NCBI RefSeq assembly: GCF_003010915.2
Contig: NZ_CP028426.1
Span: 2,542,001-2,606,000, forward strand
Origin: Gulosibacter molinativorax
GTDB lineage: Bacteria; Actinomycetota; Actinomycetes; Actinomycetales; Microbacteriaceae
Direction of reading: 5' to 3'
DNA length: 64,000 nt
Below are positions 42,992-54,445 of the stretch, one piece after another. A program made the translations under genes and the position numbers. The notes beneath the pieces were generated by a model that worked only from the letters and a program-made list of their open reading frames with translations, ran no database searches and was not told where the DNA came from. Every line of letters begins with the position of its first letter. The stretch's first letter is position 1.

Positions 42992-44263
42992 CTACACATC
43001 GGCAGTCTCCAAGGCTTCGATCAATTCGTCGTCAGAATCACTGACGAGATCAGCGACCGCTTCGGGGGCATCGGGGAGTGTAGCCGCGATTGCCCGAACG
43101 TCGACCTGTCCTGTTACGACGTCGGCGACTAGGCGAGTTCGAAACTCTTGGAGGAGATCGGTTTCCCGGTTGGATCTACGAACAAGCCGGTCAATGTCAA
43201 CATTCTCGCGTTCGATTTCACCTACCATTAGTTGCTGTACTTGTCGAGGTGGAACTGCGATGGGTATATCGAAAAGATCTTTTCGGTCAATTCCTGGAAC
43301 TGCAGACTTGCCTGAGTACTTTGACTTCCCGATCGAGCGCAACGTCCAATAACACCACATCGGATCATTACCTTGAAAGTCTGTAACGAATAGGGATGTG
43401 TTGTGGGGCCAAAAATCGGACTCGACGAAGAAAACCGCGTCTGTCGAACCATACCTACCCATGACCACACCAGGCCCCGATGCCCGCGGCTCATCGTGCG
43501 TCCCAATGACACCACCGGAAGAAATAACTGGGAATGCACCGGGTCGACGCTTATCTGCAGGAAGGTCGTAACCACGCTGGAGTCGAGTAACCCACTTCAA
43601 ACGCTTAGTCGTCCAGCCTTGAATCGTCACCGAAGAAGTTTCTCCAAGTGTTAGACGACCAGCAAGAATGTCACGGACGACTTTCCCCCTCTGCTCTTCA
43701 AGGAGGGCGATGAGGCGGCGCTTGGCGGTGATGGCCTTGTCGATGCGGGCGTTCGCGTGGGCGAGGTACTTCACGATCGCTGCCTGCTCGTCCTGGGACG
43801 GCAGGATCACCTCGATGTTGCGCATGCGAGGAATATCGAGATCCCATTGTCCAATCCGAACACCATCAGACGCAGCAGCGAATTTGGCGACAAACGGCTT
43901 ACTTCGTAATAGATACTCACCGAACTTGAGATTCGCAAACTCTGCTTCAAACACGAAGTATGCGGGGCTGACTATCCCGTCAACAGGAGCGAGCCCAAGA
44001 GAACCCTGCCACGCCTTCATCTTGTTGATGACAAGGTCGCCTTCGCGCGCGACTTTGTAATTGCTGAGGTCCTCCGGGATCACATTGTGATTGGCATCAT
44101 CCTTTGACCGTACGAACACTCCGCGTTCCCTTGCCACAGTGAGCAGCGGCAGATCCGGGCGATTTCGCTCACTCCGAGGCGTGAGTATCGAGCGCAGAGA
44201 CCGCTTCTGCCAACCGTCACCCGCTCTATCGCTTCTTGGAAGAGAAAACATTCGAGATCCCAT
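42992..44263 (-). CDS. hsdS: HsdS: type I DNA specificity subunit
   Basis: 423 residues with two target-recognition domains (about 1-165 and 215-370), each ending in a conserved coiled-coil region. The first is IPRMRNIEVILPSQDEQAAI followed by LAHANARIDKAITAKRRLIALLEEQR, and the second is IAVPPRQVQQLMVGEIERENVDIDRLV. It sets the bipartite DNA sequence recognised. The coding DNA of both recognition domains is visibly richer in A and T than the flanks, as expected for exchanged domains. It overlaps hsdM by one base (TGATG). Confidence 0.93.
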   Translation of the reverse strand: MGSRMFSLPRSDRAGDGWQKRSLRSILTPRSERNRPDLPLLTVARERGVFVRSKDDANHNVIPEDLSNYKVAREGDLVINKMKAWQGSLGLAPVDGIVSPAYFVFEAEFANLKFGEYLLRSKPFVAKFAAASDGVRIGQWDLDIPRMRNIEVILPSQDEQAAIVKYLAHANARIDKAITAKRRLIALLEEQRGKVVRDILAGRLTLGETSSVTIQGWTTKRLKWVTRLQRGYDLPADKRRPGAFPVISSGGVIGTHDEPRASGPGVVMGRYGSTDAVFFVESDFWPHNTSLFVTDFQGNDPMWCYWTLRSIGKSKYSGKSAVPGIDRKDLFDIPIAVPPRQVQQLMVGEIERENVDIDRLVRRSNRETDLLQEFRTRLVADVVTGQVDVRAIAATLPDAPEAVADLVSDSDDELIEALETADV

Positions 44264-46233
44264 CAGTGATCACCAGCGATCTCAGCAATGAGGTCTTCGG
44301 TTTCTGCCTCCAGCGCGCGGATATCGGCCTGAATCTCGGCGAGCGTGCGCATCGGCGCGGGCTTATAGAAGTGTCGGGTGAAGGAGATCTCATAGCCGAC
44401 CTTTGTTTTCGAGTCGTCGATCCACGCATCCGGAGCGTACGGTTCGACCTCGCGACGGAAGAACGCCTCAACGCCGTCGGCGTAGTCTCCCGAAGGCTCG
44501 GTCAGCGGCACCTGCTCGGTATCGCGCAACTCAGTGTCGGGCTCGTATTCGACCACGCGCATCCGGCCACCTACCTCGGCCTCGTAACGTCCATACAGAG
44601 GGTCCATAGTCGCCGCAAACGGCAGCGCTTTCCTGATGACCGGCGGCGCAGACTCGTCGCGAACCCCGTGTTCCTTGAGTTGCTTGATTTCTTTGGCCGA
44701 ATACACTCTGTTCGGGTCGATGCCCGCGATGCGCAGCGGACGCTCAACCGTGATCTTGGTGTAGCCGAAGTCGACGCCATCGAAGACCTTCGAATGATCG
44801 GGATCGTCGTACGCCTCGAACGCGTTGAAGGCTTCCAGCACCTTGTCAGCATCCGACTGCGTAACTTCCACGCCTTTCTCCCCGAGGTTTTTCCGCAACG
44901 GCGTGAACCAGTCGGTGGCATTGATGAGCTGCACCTTGCCCTTGCGGCGCTCCTCCTTGCGGTTCGAAAGCACCCACACGTAGGTTGCGATACCGGTGTT
45001 GTAGAACATCTTCAGCGGGAGCGCGACGATCGCTTCCAGCCAGTCGTTCTCGATGATCCAGCGGCGGATATTGCTCTCACCCTGGCCAGCATCCCCCGTA
45101 AACAGCGACGAGCCGTTATGCACGGACGCGATCCGCGAACCCAGCTCCGTGCTCTGCTTCATCTTCGCGATCAGGTTCACCAGGAACATCAGCTGGCCAT
45201 CGCTGCTGCGAGTCACAAGCGAGTATTCCGGATCACCATTGTGCTCAACGACGAAGCGCGGGTCGATGATGCGCTTCGCCCCGCCAAGACGCTCCTGGTC
45301 GGTCTTCCAGCTCTTGCCGTACGGCGGATTCGAGAGCATGAAGTCGAACTCTTGACCCGCAAACGCATCGTTCGAGAGCGTCGAGTATTCCGGCCCACCC
45401 TTGATGTTGTCGGCCGCGTCGCCGTCACCCTTCAGGATCAGGTCGGCCTTCGCGATCGCGTACGTCTCGGCGTTGATCTCCTGGCCGTACAGGTGCGTAG
45501 AGACCTTCTTACCCTTCGGCTCCGTGAGGTGCCGCAGCGTCTCTTCGGCAACCGTGAGCATCCCGCCAGTACCCATGGCACCGTCGTACAGCCGATAGGT
45601 ACCCGAGGGAATCGCATCCGCGACTGGCTCGAACATGAGTCGAGTCATGAGGCGAACCGCGTCACGCGGGGTCCAGTGCTCACCCGCCTCTTCGTTGTTT
45701 TCTTCATTGAATTTCCGGACGAGCTCCTCGAACACCGTGCCCATGCCATGGTTGTCGATGCCATTCGGAGACAAGTCGAGGTCTGGCTGTAGGAATTTCT
45801 CGATGAGCGACCCGAGCGCATCCGCCTTCGTGAGCCGCGGCAGCTGGTGGCGCAACTCGAAGTTGTCGATGATTTCTTGCACATTCGGGGAGAAGCCGTC
45901 GAGGTACGCCTCGAAATCTTGGCGCAAGCGCGTGGCGTTTGCCCGATTACGAAGGTCCTTGAGCGTGAATCCTGACGTGTTGTAAAAATGCTGACCAGCC
46001 GCGGCCCGCAGCGGCCCATCCTGATTCGCGATGCCAGCGTCGTCGAGCTTCGCCTTCATGTTCATCACCGCATCACGGGTCGGCTCAAGCACGCTGTCGA
46101 GTCGGCGAATGACCGTGAACGGCAGGATCACATCCCGGTATTTACCCCGCACGTACAAGTCACGCAGCACATCATCCGCGATACCCCAAATGAGCGAGAC
46201 GATACGTGCGTGATCGATCGAGGTATTCGGCAA
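44263..46233 (-). CDS. hsdM: HsdM: type I adenine methyltransferase subunit
   Basis: 656 residues. N-terminal helical domain, then the methyltransferase with SAM motif YDGAMGTGGML (216-226) and catalytic NPPY at 302-305, so it makes N6-methyladenine. HWTPRDAVRLM (187-197) is typical. Start is TTG 46233 with AAGGA six bases upstream. With HsdS it forms the protective methylase; the long C-terminal part is of the family that works with the large HsdR. Confidence 0.95.
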   Translation of the reverse strand: MPNTSIDHARIVSLIWGIADDVLRDLYVRGKYRDVILPFTVIRRLDSVLEPTRDAVMNMKAKLDDAGIANQDGPLRAAAGQHFYNTSGFTLKDLRNRANATRLRQDFEAYLDGFSPNVQEIIDNFELRHQLPRLTKADALGSLIEKFLQPDLDLSPNGIDNHGMGTVFEELVRKFNEENNEEAGEHWTPRDAVRLMTRLMFEPVADAIPSGTYRLYDGAMGTGGMLTVAEETLRHLTEPKGKKVSTHLYGQEINAETYAIAKADLILKGDGDAADNIKGGPEYSTLSNDAFAGQEFDFMLSNPPYGKSWKTDQERLGGAKRIIDPRFVVEHNGDPEYSLVTRSSDGQLMFLVNLIAKMKQSTELGSRIASVHNGSSLFTGDAGQGESNIRRWIIENDWLEAIVALPLKMFYNTGIATYVWVLSNRKEERRKGKVQLINATDWFTPLRKNLGEKGVEVTQSDADKVLEAFNAFEAYDDPDHSKVFDGVDFGYTKITVERPLRIAGIDPNRVYSAKEIKQLKEHGVRDESAPPVIRKALPFAATMDPLYGRYEAEVGGRMRVVEYEPDTELRDTEQVPLTEPSGDYADGVEAFFRREVEPYAPDAWIDDSKTKVGYEISFTRHFYKPAPMRTLAEIQADIRALEAETEDLIAEIAGDH

Positions 46234-46359
46234 TTGCTGTCCTTCAGTCCTATTGGCTCACTGCTATGGCTGGTCGCGACGACGATCCATAACTCTCATC
46301 ACGAGTTCGAAGGCGACGGCACCCTCAGTGAGAAGCTAATCGTCGCCTCCGACATTGTC

Positions 46360-48921
<2,562 letters not shown>

Positions 48922-48990
48922 GCCTCGAGCCTAATTGCAGCTCCCACAAGCGCAACTACGCCATTCAGACGCGCGGCTTCAATGGCCGGA

Positions 48991-49059
48991 CTAGGTTGGC
49001 TCGGCCTCACTTTGGTCCAACGCCGAGGCCACGATTCGAAGGTCAGAGCCTCTAGTCAT
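48991..49059 (-). pseudogene. 22-codon frame after the MNT gene, possible remnant of a HEPN partner
   Basis: An ATG overlaps the MNT stop (ATGA), then MTRGSDLRIVASALDQSEAE and a TAG two codons later. In MNT-HEPN toxin-antitoxin pairs, the HEPN gene starts exactly like this. The frame is too short for any fold, so it may be a decayed partner or chance. Confidence 0.25.
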
Positions 49060-49385
49060 ATCGCGACCGCATCGCGAAGCGCCGACTCGGAAATCGAACG
49101 CCGAAGTAGCTGCGCCGGGAACACGTCGATGTCGTCACGCTTGAACAACTCACGCGTTTCTTCCATCAGGCCGGATGCCCGCATTAATAGGTTTCCGTCC
49201 CTTTCGTCCATATCGACGAGGATGTCGATGTCGCTATCCTCGCGAGCAGTCCCGCGGGCGACGGAACCAAACATTCTGGGATTTGTTGCGGAGTATTTGT
49301 CGAGCAGCAATTGAAACTCGTCACGGTGCAGGTCGACAAGCTCGCGGAGGGCGAGTGACTCCGGCGTCGGGACGATTTGCGACAT
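49056..49385 (-). CDS. MNT-type minimal nucleotidyltransferase
   Basis: 109 residues. Signature G40-S41 ... D52-x-D54 (MFGSVARGTAREDSDIDILV), the pol-beta-fold GSx10DxD motif. It resembles MntA antitoxins that AMPylate HEPN toxins. ATG 49385 (MSQIV) is used, as upstream residues do not fit. No intact HEPN gene is adjacent, so its partner or target is unknown. Confidence 0.82.
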   Translation of the reverse strand: MSQIVPTPESLALRELVDLHRDEFQLLLDKYSATNPRMFGSVARGTAREDSDIDILVDMDERDGNLLMRASGLMEETRELFKRDDIDVFPAQLLRRSISESALRDAVAI

Positions 49386-49461
49386 ACTTCGAGGGTACCG
49401 ATCGCGCCGCAGAAGAACCACGCCCATACCGCCAGTCGTATTGACTCGGTAGCCTCTCGGC

Positions 49462-50121
49462 ATGCCTACCCCCGAGTTCATCCTGGATCTGCGCGAGAAG
49501 ATCGGTCATGACCTGCTGTGGCTGATCGGCTGCACGGCCGTCGTCGTGCGGCCTCATCAAACGGATGCGTTCGGTCACCAGGATGCGGTCATGGCGGCAC
49601 GCGAGAGCGCGAGTATGCGCGCGGCGAGTGCGCCAACGGTCGGCTCCAACCGCCACCTCGGGAGCCTCGAGCCGTGGTCGGCGCTGCCCGCCGCGTCGGA
49701 TGCGAATGCACGTGCATCCGAGGATGTGCTGCTCGTACGTCGCAGCGACGACGGGCTCTGGGCGCCGGTGACCGGAATCGTCGACCCTGGTGAGCATCCT
49801 GCCGTGGCCGCGGTGCGCGAGGCCCGAGAGGAAACCCGCGTCGAGTGCGCGGTCGAGCGGCTCGCGCAGGTGCACGTCACCGACCGGGTCACGCATCCGA
49901 ATGGCGATCTCGCGCAGTACACCGGGCTCGTCTTCCGCTGCCGATACGTGGGCGGATCACCGGGCGCGGGCGACGACGAGGCGTTGGATGCGCGCTGGTG
50001 GCAGGCCTCGACGTTGCCGCCGATGCGCGAGTTGCATCGCGGCGCGATCCGTGCGGCGTTGAGCGGCCATCCGCTGTGCGAACTCGCGACCGGAGACGGA
50101 GTCATCCCCGTCTCCGGCTAG
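49462..50121 (+). CDS. NUDIX hydrolase with an internal insert
   Basis: 219 residues. Residues 1-35 begin the fold (LLWLIGCTAVVVRP). Residues 36-85 are an Ala/Ser-rich insert. The Nudix box GIVDPGEHPAVAAVREAREE then TRVE follows at about 113-136; the usual Gly after the EE pair (EExGx) is Thr here. The remaining metal-binding glutamates are present. Probably active on an unknown nucleotide. It is divergent from the MNT gene by 76 bases and convergent with the membrane protein at 50131. Confidence 0.8.
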   Translation: MPTPEFILDLREKIGHDLLWLIGCTAVVVRPHQTDAFGHQDAVMAARESASMRAASAPTVGSNRHLGSLEPWSALPAASDANARASEDVLLVRRSDDGLWAPVTGIVDPGEHPAVAAVREAREETRVECAVERLAQVHVTDRVTHPNGDLAQYTGLVFRCRYVGGSPGAGDDEALDARWWQASTLPPMRELHRGAIRAALSGHPLCELATGDGVIPVSG

Positions 50122-50130
50122 CGTTACCCC

Positions 50131-50769
50131 TCAGTGCACTGGCTTGCGCTCAGACCGCAACAGCGCCGACCCAAGCACCGCGAATAACAGGTTCCACAGT
50201 GCGATCGCGATTCGTGCCGTCTCGAATGACACCAGGGTCAGCGGGAGCAGCGGCACGAAGATGTAGACGTCGAGGATCAGGATGATCCATCGACGCCAGC
50301 CGTGCAGCTGGCCGCCACGCATCGCCGCGATACCGAACACGATGAGCATCGCGCCAATGAGGATCGAAAGCACGCCGTACACCGCTTCCGCGAGCGCGAT
50401 CTGCGCCGACGGGTACACGGCTTCCGCGAGCCCGGCGACAACGAATTCGTGGACGCCGAAGAGCGCCATCACGACCACCGAACCGATCCCGCCGACCGCC
50501 GCGAGCTTGCCTTTGCCCGCAAAGCCCGATCGCCACACCACGTACAGCCCATACGCGATCGCGACGTGATGCACGAACAGGAAGACCTGTGTCGCGGCGT
50601 GGCCGGCCGCTGTGAGTGGATAGCTGAAGGCCTCCTTGCCGACCATACCCGGCACGACTGCCAACAATAAGCCGATTAACGTGCCCAGCACACCACCAAC
50701 GATCAGGACCCAACCACCCAGACTGATGCTCCTTGAGGCGGGCATCACCGCCGAGGCGTACGCTTGCAT
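50131..50769 (-). CDS. Six-helix membrane protein of unknown function
   Basis: 212 residues with about six membrane helices (about 18-42, 60-80, 88-112, 122-150, 160-180, 185-205) and no recognised catalytic motif. GGAAGGAG lies before ATG 50769. It faces the LuxR-type regulator across 95 bases with a perfect palindrome between them, so the regulator may control it. Confidence 0.72.
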   Translation of the reverse strand: MQAYASAVMPASRSISLGGWVLIVGGVLGTLIGLLLAVVPGMVGKEAFSYPLTAAGHAATQVFLFVHHVAIAYGLYVVWRSGFAGKGKLAAVGGIGSVVVMALFGVHEFVVAGLAEAVYPSAQIALAEAVYGVLSILIGAMLIVFGIAAMRGGQLHGWRRWIILILDVYIFVPLLPLTLVSFETARIAIALWNLLFAVLGSALLRSERKPVH

Positions 50770-50792
50770 TACCTTCTCCTTCCGACTCCGTT

Positions 50793-50807
50793 GTCGGTAC
50801 TACCGAC
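50793..50807. promoter_or_regulatory. 15-base perfect palindrome between membrane protein and LuxR regulator
   Basis: GTCGGTA, a central C, and TACCGAC. It lies 24 bases before the minus-strand gene start and 58 before the LuxR-type start, a suitable place for an operator of the LuxR protein. Confidence 0.5.
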
Positions 50808-50864
50808 GGTACGAGCCGGGCGGCGAAGCCACATCCGTGGAATCACGCAATTGTCGAGGGCGAC

Positions 50865-52424
50865 ATGAGTACCGCACGTGGAGATGACTCGGACACGCAC
50901 CGTGATTCCGCGCGCCCCGGCGATGAGCCGCACGGCGACGTGGTAAGTTACGCCGAGCTAGACGGCGACGTGCCGCACGACGATGGCCGACACGGCTCCG
51001 AGCTACTCAGCGTCGAATTACTCAGTGCCGCACGCGTACAAGCACGCAATGGTTCGCCGCAGCGCGCATGGGAGCTCGCGCAAAAGGTCGCGGTCATCGG
51101 TCGCACGACTCACAACCCGCAGCTCCTCGCTGACGCTGCCCTCGTGCTCACTGCTCCCTCAGTCGGCGCCTGGAATCTCTCGGCCGATCGCCACACCCTC
51201 GCGCTCGAAGCCATCCGAATGCTCGGTGACACCGATCCCCATCGAACCGCCCGACTGCGCGCGTTAATGGAGGTCACTCGAAACCCTTGGTATGCATCCG
51301 CCGACTTGCCCGATCCCGACCGGCTCGATCCCGACCGGCTCGACGAGGAACAGGCCGAACGTCGTTCCGCCGAGCTGCACGCGCGGGCCTCGCGCGCAGC
51401 CGGCGCGAGGGACGTAAACACGCGACTCGAGTGCGCGGATGCCCTCGCCGAGCTCGCCGCGAACTCCGGCCGAACGGAAGACGCGGCGTGGGCATCCCTG
51501 TGGCGGCTCGACGCATACTGCCAGCTCGGCAAGCGGGTGGAACTGAACGCCGACCTCATGGAGTTCGGTGCGATCGTGCGCCGCCTGGATGCGCCGATCT
51601 GGCACTGGCGCCTTGCCGCGTGTCGCGCATCCGTCGCGCTGCTCGATGGCAACCTCGAGGATGCGACGGACCTGATGGATCGGGCGCTCGAACTCGGCCA
51701 GTCGCTCGGCAGCGAGGAGGCGATCTTCGTCGATCTCGTGATGCGCTCCGCCTTCGCCGCCCAAACCGGCACGAATCTCGACGCAATAGAACCGCTGGTC
51801 CGCGTGGCAATCGCCGACGCTCCCTTTCTCGCCCAAACCTGGCATGCGCGCATCCTGCTGGCCCAAGGCCGCAAGGAAGATGCGGTCGCAATTTGGCACG
51901 CGATTCGGCCGAACATCGATCGAATCGCCTCCGACACCCGCGAGTGGATCGTGGCCCTCGCAACCCTCGCCGAGCTCTGCTTCGCGGCCGAGGATGCAGA
52001 AGCTGCGGCCACTCTGCGCGAGCAGTTGCTTCCCCTCGCTGGCCAGCACGTGACCGGCGGCATCCTGACACCGTATGAGGGTCCCGTCAGTCGCTTTCTC
52101 GGGCTGCTGTCACTCGCCCTCGGCGATCGCGTCACCGCGCGCAACCAATTCCAGGATGCGTTCGAGGAATCCGAGCGGATGCACGCGAAGCTGCACGCTG
52201 CCCGAGCCCAACAATTGCTCGAGCGCTACGGGGGTGACCACGGCATCCTCACCCGCCGGGAGCTTGACGTCGCCCGACTCGTGGCGGAAGGGCTCACGAA
52301 TAAGGAGATCGCCGCGCGCCTGTTCCTCTCAGAACGCACCGTCGAAAGCCACGTGAGCCACGTCATCCGCAAGCTCGAAACCTCGGGGCGAGCCGGCGTC
52401 GCCCACAAGCTCGGTGCACCCTAA
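50865..52424 (+). CDS. LuxR-family regulator with helical-repeat sensor region
   Basis: 519 residues. Residues 60-440 are alpha-helical, TPR-like repeats (EDAAWASLWRLDAYCQLGKR, ALELGQSLGSEEAIFVDLVM). Residues about 455-515 are a LuxR/GerE helix-turn-helix (RRELDVARLVAEGLTNKEIA; FLSERTVESHVSHVIRKLE). There is no P-loop, so it is not a full LAL/MalT ATPase. I start at ATG 50865 (MSTARG). A 15-base duplication at 51312-51341 encodes DPDRLDPDRL. Target and signal are unknown. Confidence 0.85.
   Translation: MSTARGDDSDTHRDSARPGDEPHGDVVSYAELDGDVPHDDGRHGSELLSVELLSAARVQARNGSPQRAWELAQKVAVIGRTTHNPQLLADAALVLTAPSVGAWNLSADRHTLALEAIRMLGDTDPHRTARLRALMEVTRNPWYASADLPDPDRLDPDRLDEEQAERRSAELHARASRAAGARDVNTRLECADALAELAANSGRTEDAAWASLWRLDAYCQLGKRVELNADLMEFGAIVRRLDAPIWHWRLAACRASVALLDGNLEDATDLMDRALELGQSLGSEEAIFVDLVMRSAFAAQTGTNLDAIEPLVRVAIADAPFLAQTWHARILLAQGRKEDAVAIWHAIRPNIDRIASDTREWIVALATLAELCFAAEDAEAAATLREQLLPLAGQHVTGGILTPYEGPVSRFLGLLSLALGDRVTARNQFQDAFEESERMHAKLHAARAQQLLERYGGDHGILTRRELDVARLVAEGLTNKEIAARLFLSERTVESHVSHVIRKLETSGRAGVAHKLGAP
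51312..51341. repeat. 15-base tandem duplication in the LuxR-type gene
   Basis: Two identical copies of GATCCCGACCGGCTC, encoding DPDRL twice in a loop between helices. Confidence 0.8.
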
Positions 52425-52447
52425 CCCAAGCCGCTGTAACTCGCGGA

Positions 52448-54253
52448 CTACAGCGTCTGCAGGCGACGCGTGATCTGGTCGAGGCCGCGGGCGATTGGCA
52501 ACCGCCACTCGCGGGGCACCCGGAATTCCTCGCCGTGTCGTTCCACCAATCCGAGGTCGGCAAAGTCATTGAGGACGCGGCGTGCCTGCATTTCAGCGAG
52601 CATCACGACCGTTACCTCTTCGCCGAGATCCATGAGTGGCACGCCTTTGAGCGCGCTCGTGAAGTGAGCCACGATCAGCCCCAACGCGAGATCGTCATAC
52701 TCTATTTGGCCAGGCTCGTCCTCGAATACGCATTCGTACCAAGTCCTGCTTTCGACGAGAGCCGTGATTAGATCGTCACTCGCATCGGCGGGAACCGATC
52801 CCGCTCCGTCCCAATTGCTCCCTGTCGGGCCACGCTTTACCTTCGTCGCGAGAACCTCGATAGCCCCGCTCACTCGAAGCGCGTCCCACCACATCACCAG
52901 CTCGCGAATGTCGAACGCCGACTGGACCTGCAGCTCTTCGAACGGCGACTCGCGAGCAGTACGCTTTGCAACGCCCACGGCGCGGATGCCGAGCATCCCC
53001 GCAACCCGCTCAATGTCGGCGCGACGCGGTGCGCCGATCGACGTTACCGGCTGACCCTTCTCGCCGAGCCAATCCACGAGCTCGAGCGTCGCCTTGTACA
53101 GCTTTGTCTTTGCAAACGCCTTCTCGCGCACCGAGGCCGTGAGCCCCTTCGCATCCTCTTCGGCCCACTCCACGAGCCCGCTCATGTCGAGCTCAGAAAG
53201 CGGCGGCGCCTCGATCGCGTCGTGCACATCTTCCCAGTCGGCTCGGTTCGGTGACGTCTCGAGGTGAAAGTGAACGAGTGCATCAATTGCCATCAGACCG
53301 TTACTGATGAGGTTCGCGTCAGCGTCTGGGTACGTTTCGTCGAAGGTATACGAGAGCATCTCGACATCCGAGGGCTCCTCGATGGGCCGACCCTGCTCAC
53401 GCATGTAGCCGAACAGGTCGACCAAGAGGTGGTGAATGACCTCCGCGTCTTCATCGAATCCGCCTCCGGCCGAAAGCCATTCGCGAAATCCCAGCAGTAG
53501 CGGCTCGCCGCCGAAATCCGTGGGTGGCTCCTTGATGAAGGCCGCGCCGGTCCGGTTCGCCGGGAGTTCTGTCGCGGTCAGCAGCTCCGTAGCCAGCGAC
53601 GCAACATCCATACCGCGAGACTTCGCCATCACGATCACCGCACCCGCGACTGCGAGCACACCGGCTTCGGAGACGACAAAGCCGCCGTTTCGCGCGATGA
53701 GCTGCCCTGTCGTCGCGGTCGCGCGTCCCTTCATGGCGAGCGACACAATGTCGCGCGCGAGATTCCTGCCCGGCTTGGAGAACAGCTTCGGCACGGATGC
53801 GCGGGCCAACTCGCGGGTGAGGGCAGGATCCGAATACCACTCATCGAGCAGCCCGAGCGAGACGCCAATGAGGTGAGAGCCAGCGGGACGGGTCTCCGAT
53901 TCCTCGGGCTCGATCGAATCGTGAATGTCTACGGCGTCATCGGCATTACCGGATGCAATCGCGATTGTGATGTCGCGGAGTACCGCAAGCGCCAGGTCTC
54001 GATACAAGCCAATGGGCGTAAAGAGCTCCATGTTGCGACGCTCGACGGCCACTGCCATCGCCGCATTCAGGATGTCGAGGTCCGGCGGGTTGTCGGGATC
54101 ATCCAGGTCGATTCCCTCGGCTTTGAGCAGCGGCGCGAGCTCCTCCAGGAGGTCCTCGGCCATGCCGGTCTTGCGCTGGATCCCTCGTCGCGCGAGTTCC
54201 TCAAAGAACTCCGGATCGACATCGTCAGAGTTGGCGATAATATCGTCACGCAT
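52448..54253 (-). CDS. Large protein of unknown function
   Basis: 601 residues, soluble, acidic and mostly helical. I recognise no domain. The first 60 residues include an acidic EELARRGIQRKTGMAEDLLE region. Residues about 165-225 have a helix with Gly/Ala-rich turns (SEAGVLAVAGAVIVMAKSRG). Residues 530-600 resemble a winged helix (AEMQARRVLNDFADLGLVER). It ends 23 bases after the convergent LuxR gene. Base composition is like its neighbours. The lack of any signal peptide or motif leaves its role open. Confidence 0.7.
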   Translation of the reverse strand: MRDDIIANSDDVDPEFFEELARRGIQRKTGMAEDLLEELAPLLKAEGIDLDDPDNPPDLDILNAAMAVAVERRNMELFTPIGLYRDLALAVLRDITIAIASGNADDAVDIHDSIEPEESETRPAGSHLIGVSLGLLDEWYSDPALTRELARASVPKLFSKPGRNLARDIVSLAMKGRATATTGQLIARNGGFVVSEAGVLAVAGAVIVMAKSRGMDVASLATELLTATELPANRTGAAFIKEPPTDFGGEPLLLGFREWLSAGGGFDEDAEVIHHLLVDLFGYMREQGRPIEEPSDVEMLSYTFDETYPDADANLISNGLMAIDALVHFHLETSPNRADWEDVHDAIEAPPLSELDMSGLVEWAEEDAKGLTASVREKAFAKTKLYKATLELVDWLGEKGQPVTSIGAPRRADIERVAGMLGIRAVGVAKRTARESPFEELQVQSAFDIRELVMWWDALRVSGAIEVLATKVKRGPTGSNWDGAGSVPADASDDLITALVESRTWYECVFEDEPGQIEYDDLALGLIVAHFTSALKGVPLMDLGEEVTVVMLAEMQARRVLNDFADLGLVERHGEEFRVPREWRLPIARGLDQITRRLQTL

Positions 54254-54445
54254 TGGGCCAGGGTATGCGTTGCGCGTGGAAACTCGCCTCGCATTCTCGG
54301 CATCGCCGCAATTTGAAGCACAAATAGCGCATCAAAAGGTGCCTGCGAGCTTTTGGGCGGCTCAGCGTGCTCAGAATCGCAGCCGGCACGGGTGCATGAT
54401 GGAAAGCAGCACTTTCCGCAACTCATTCGAGGGAGCAGCCAGCAC

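Noticed and set aside
54353..54445. Longer N-terminus for the alcohol dehydrogenase
   Set aside because: The family begins at MRTVNAYG; the upstream 31 residues are unrelated, and the ATG at 54446 fits with GGAG upstream.
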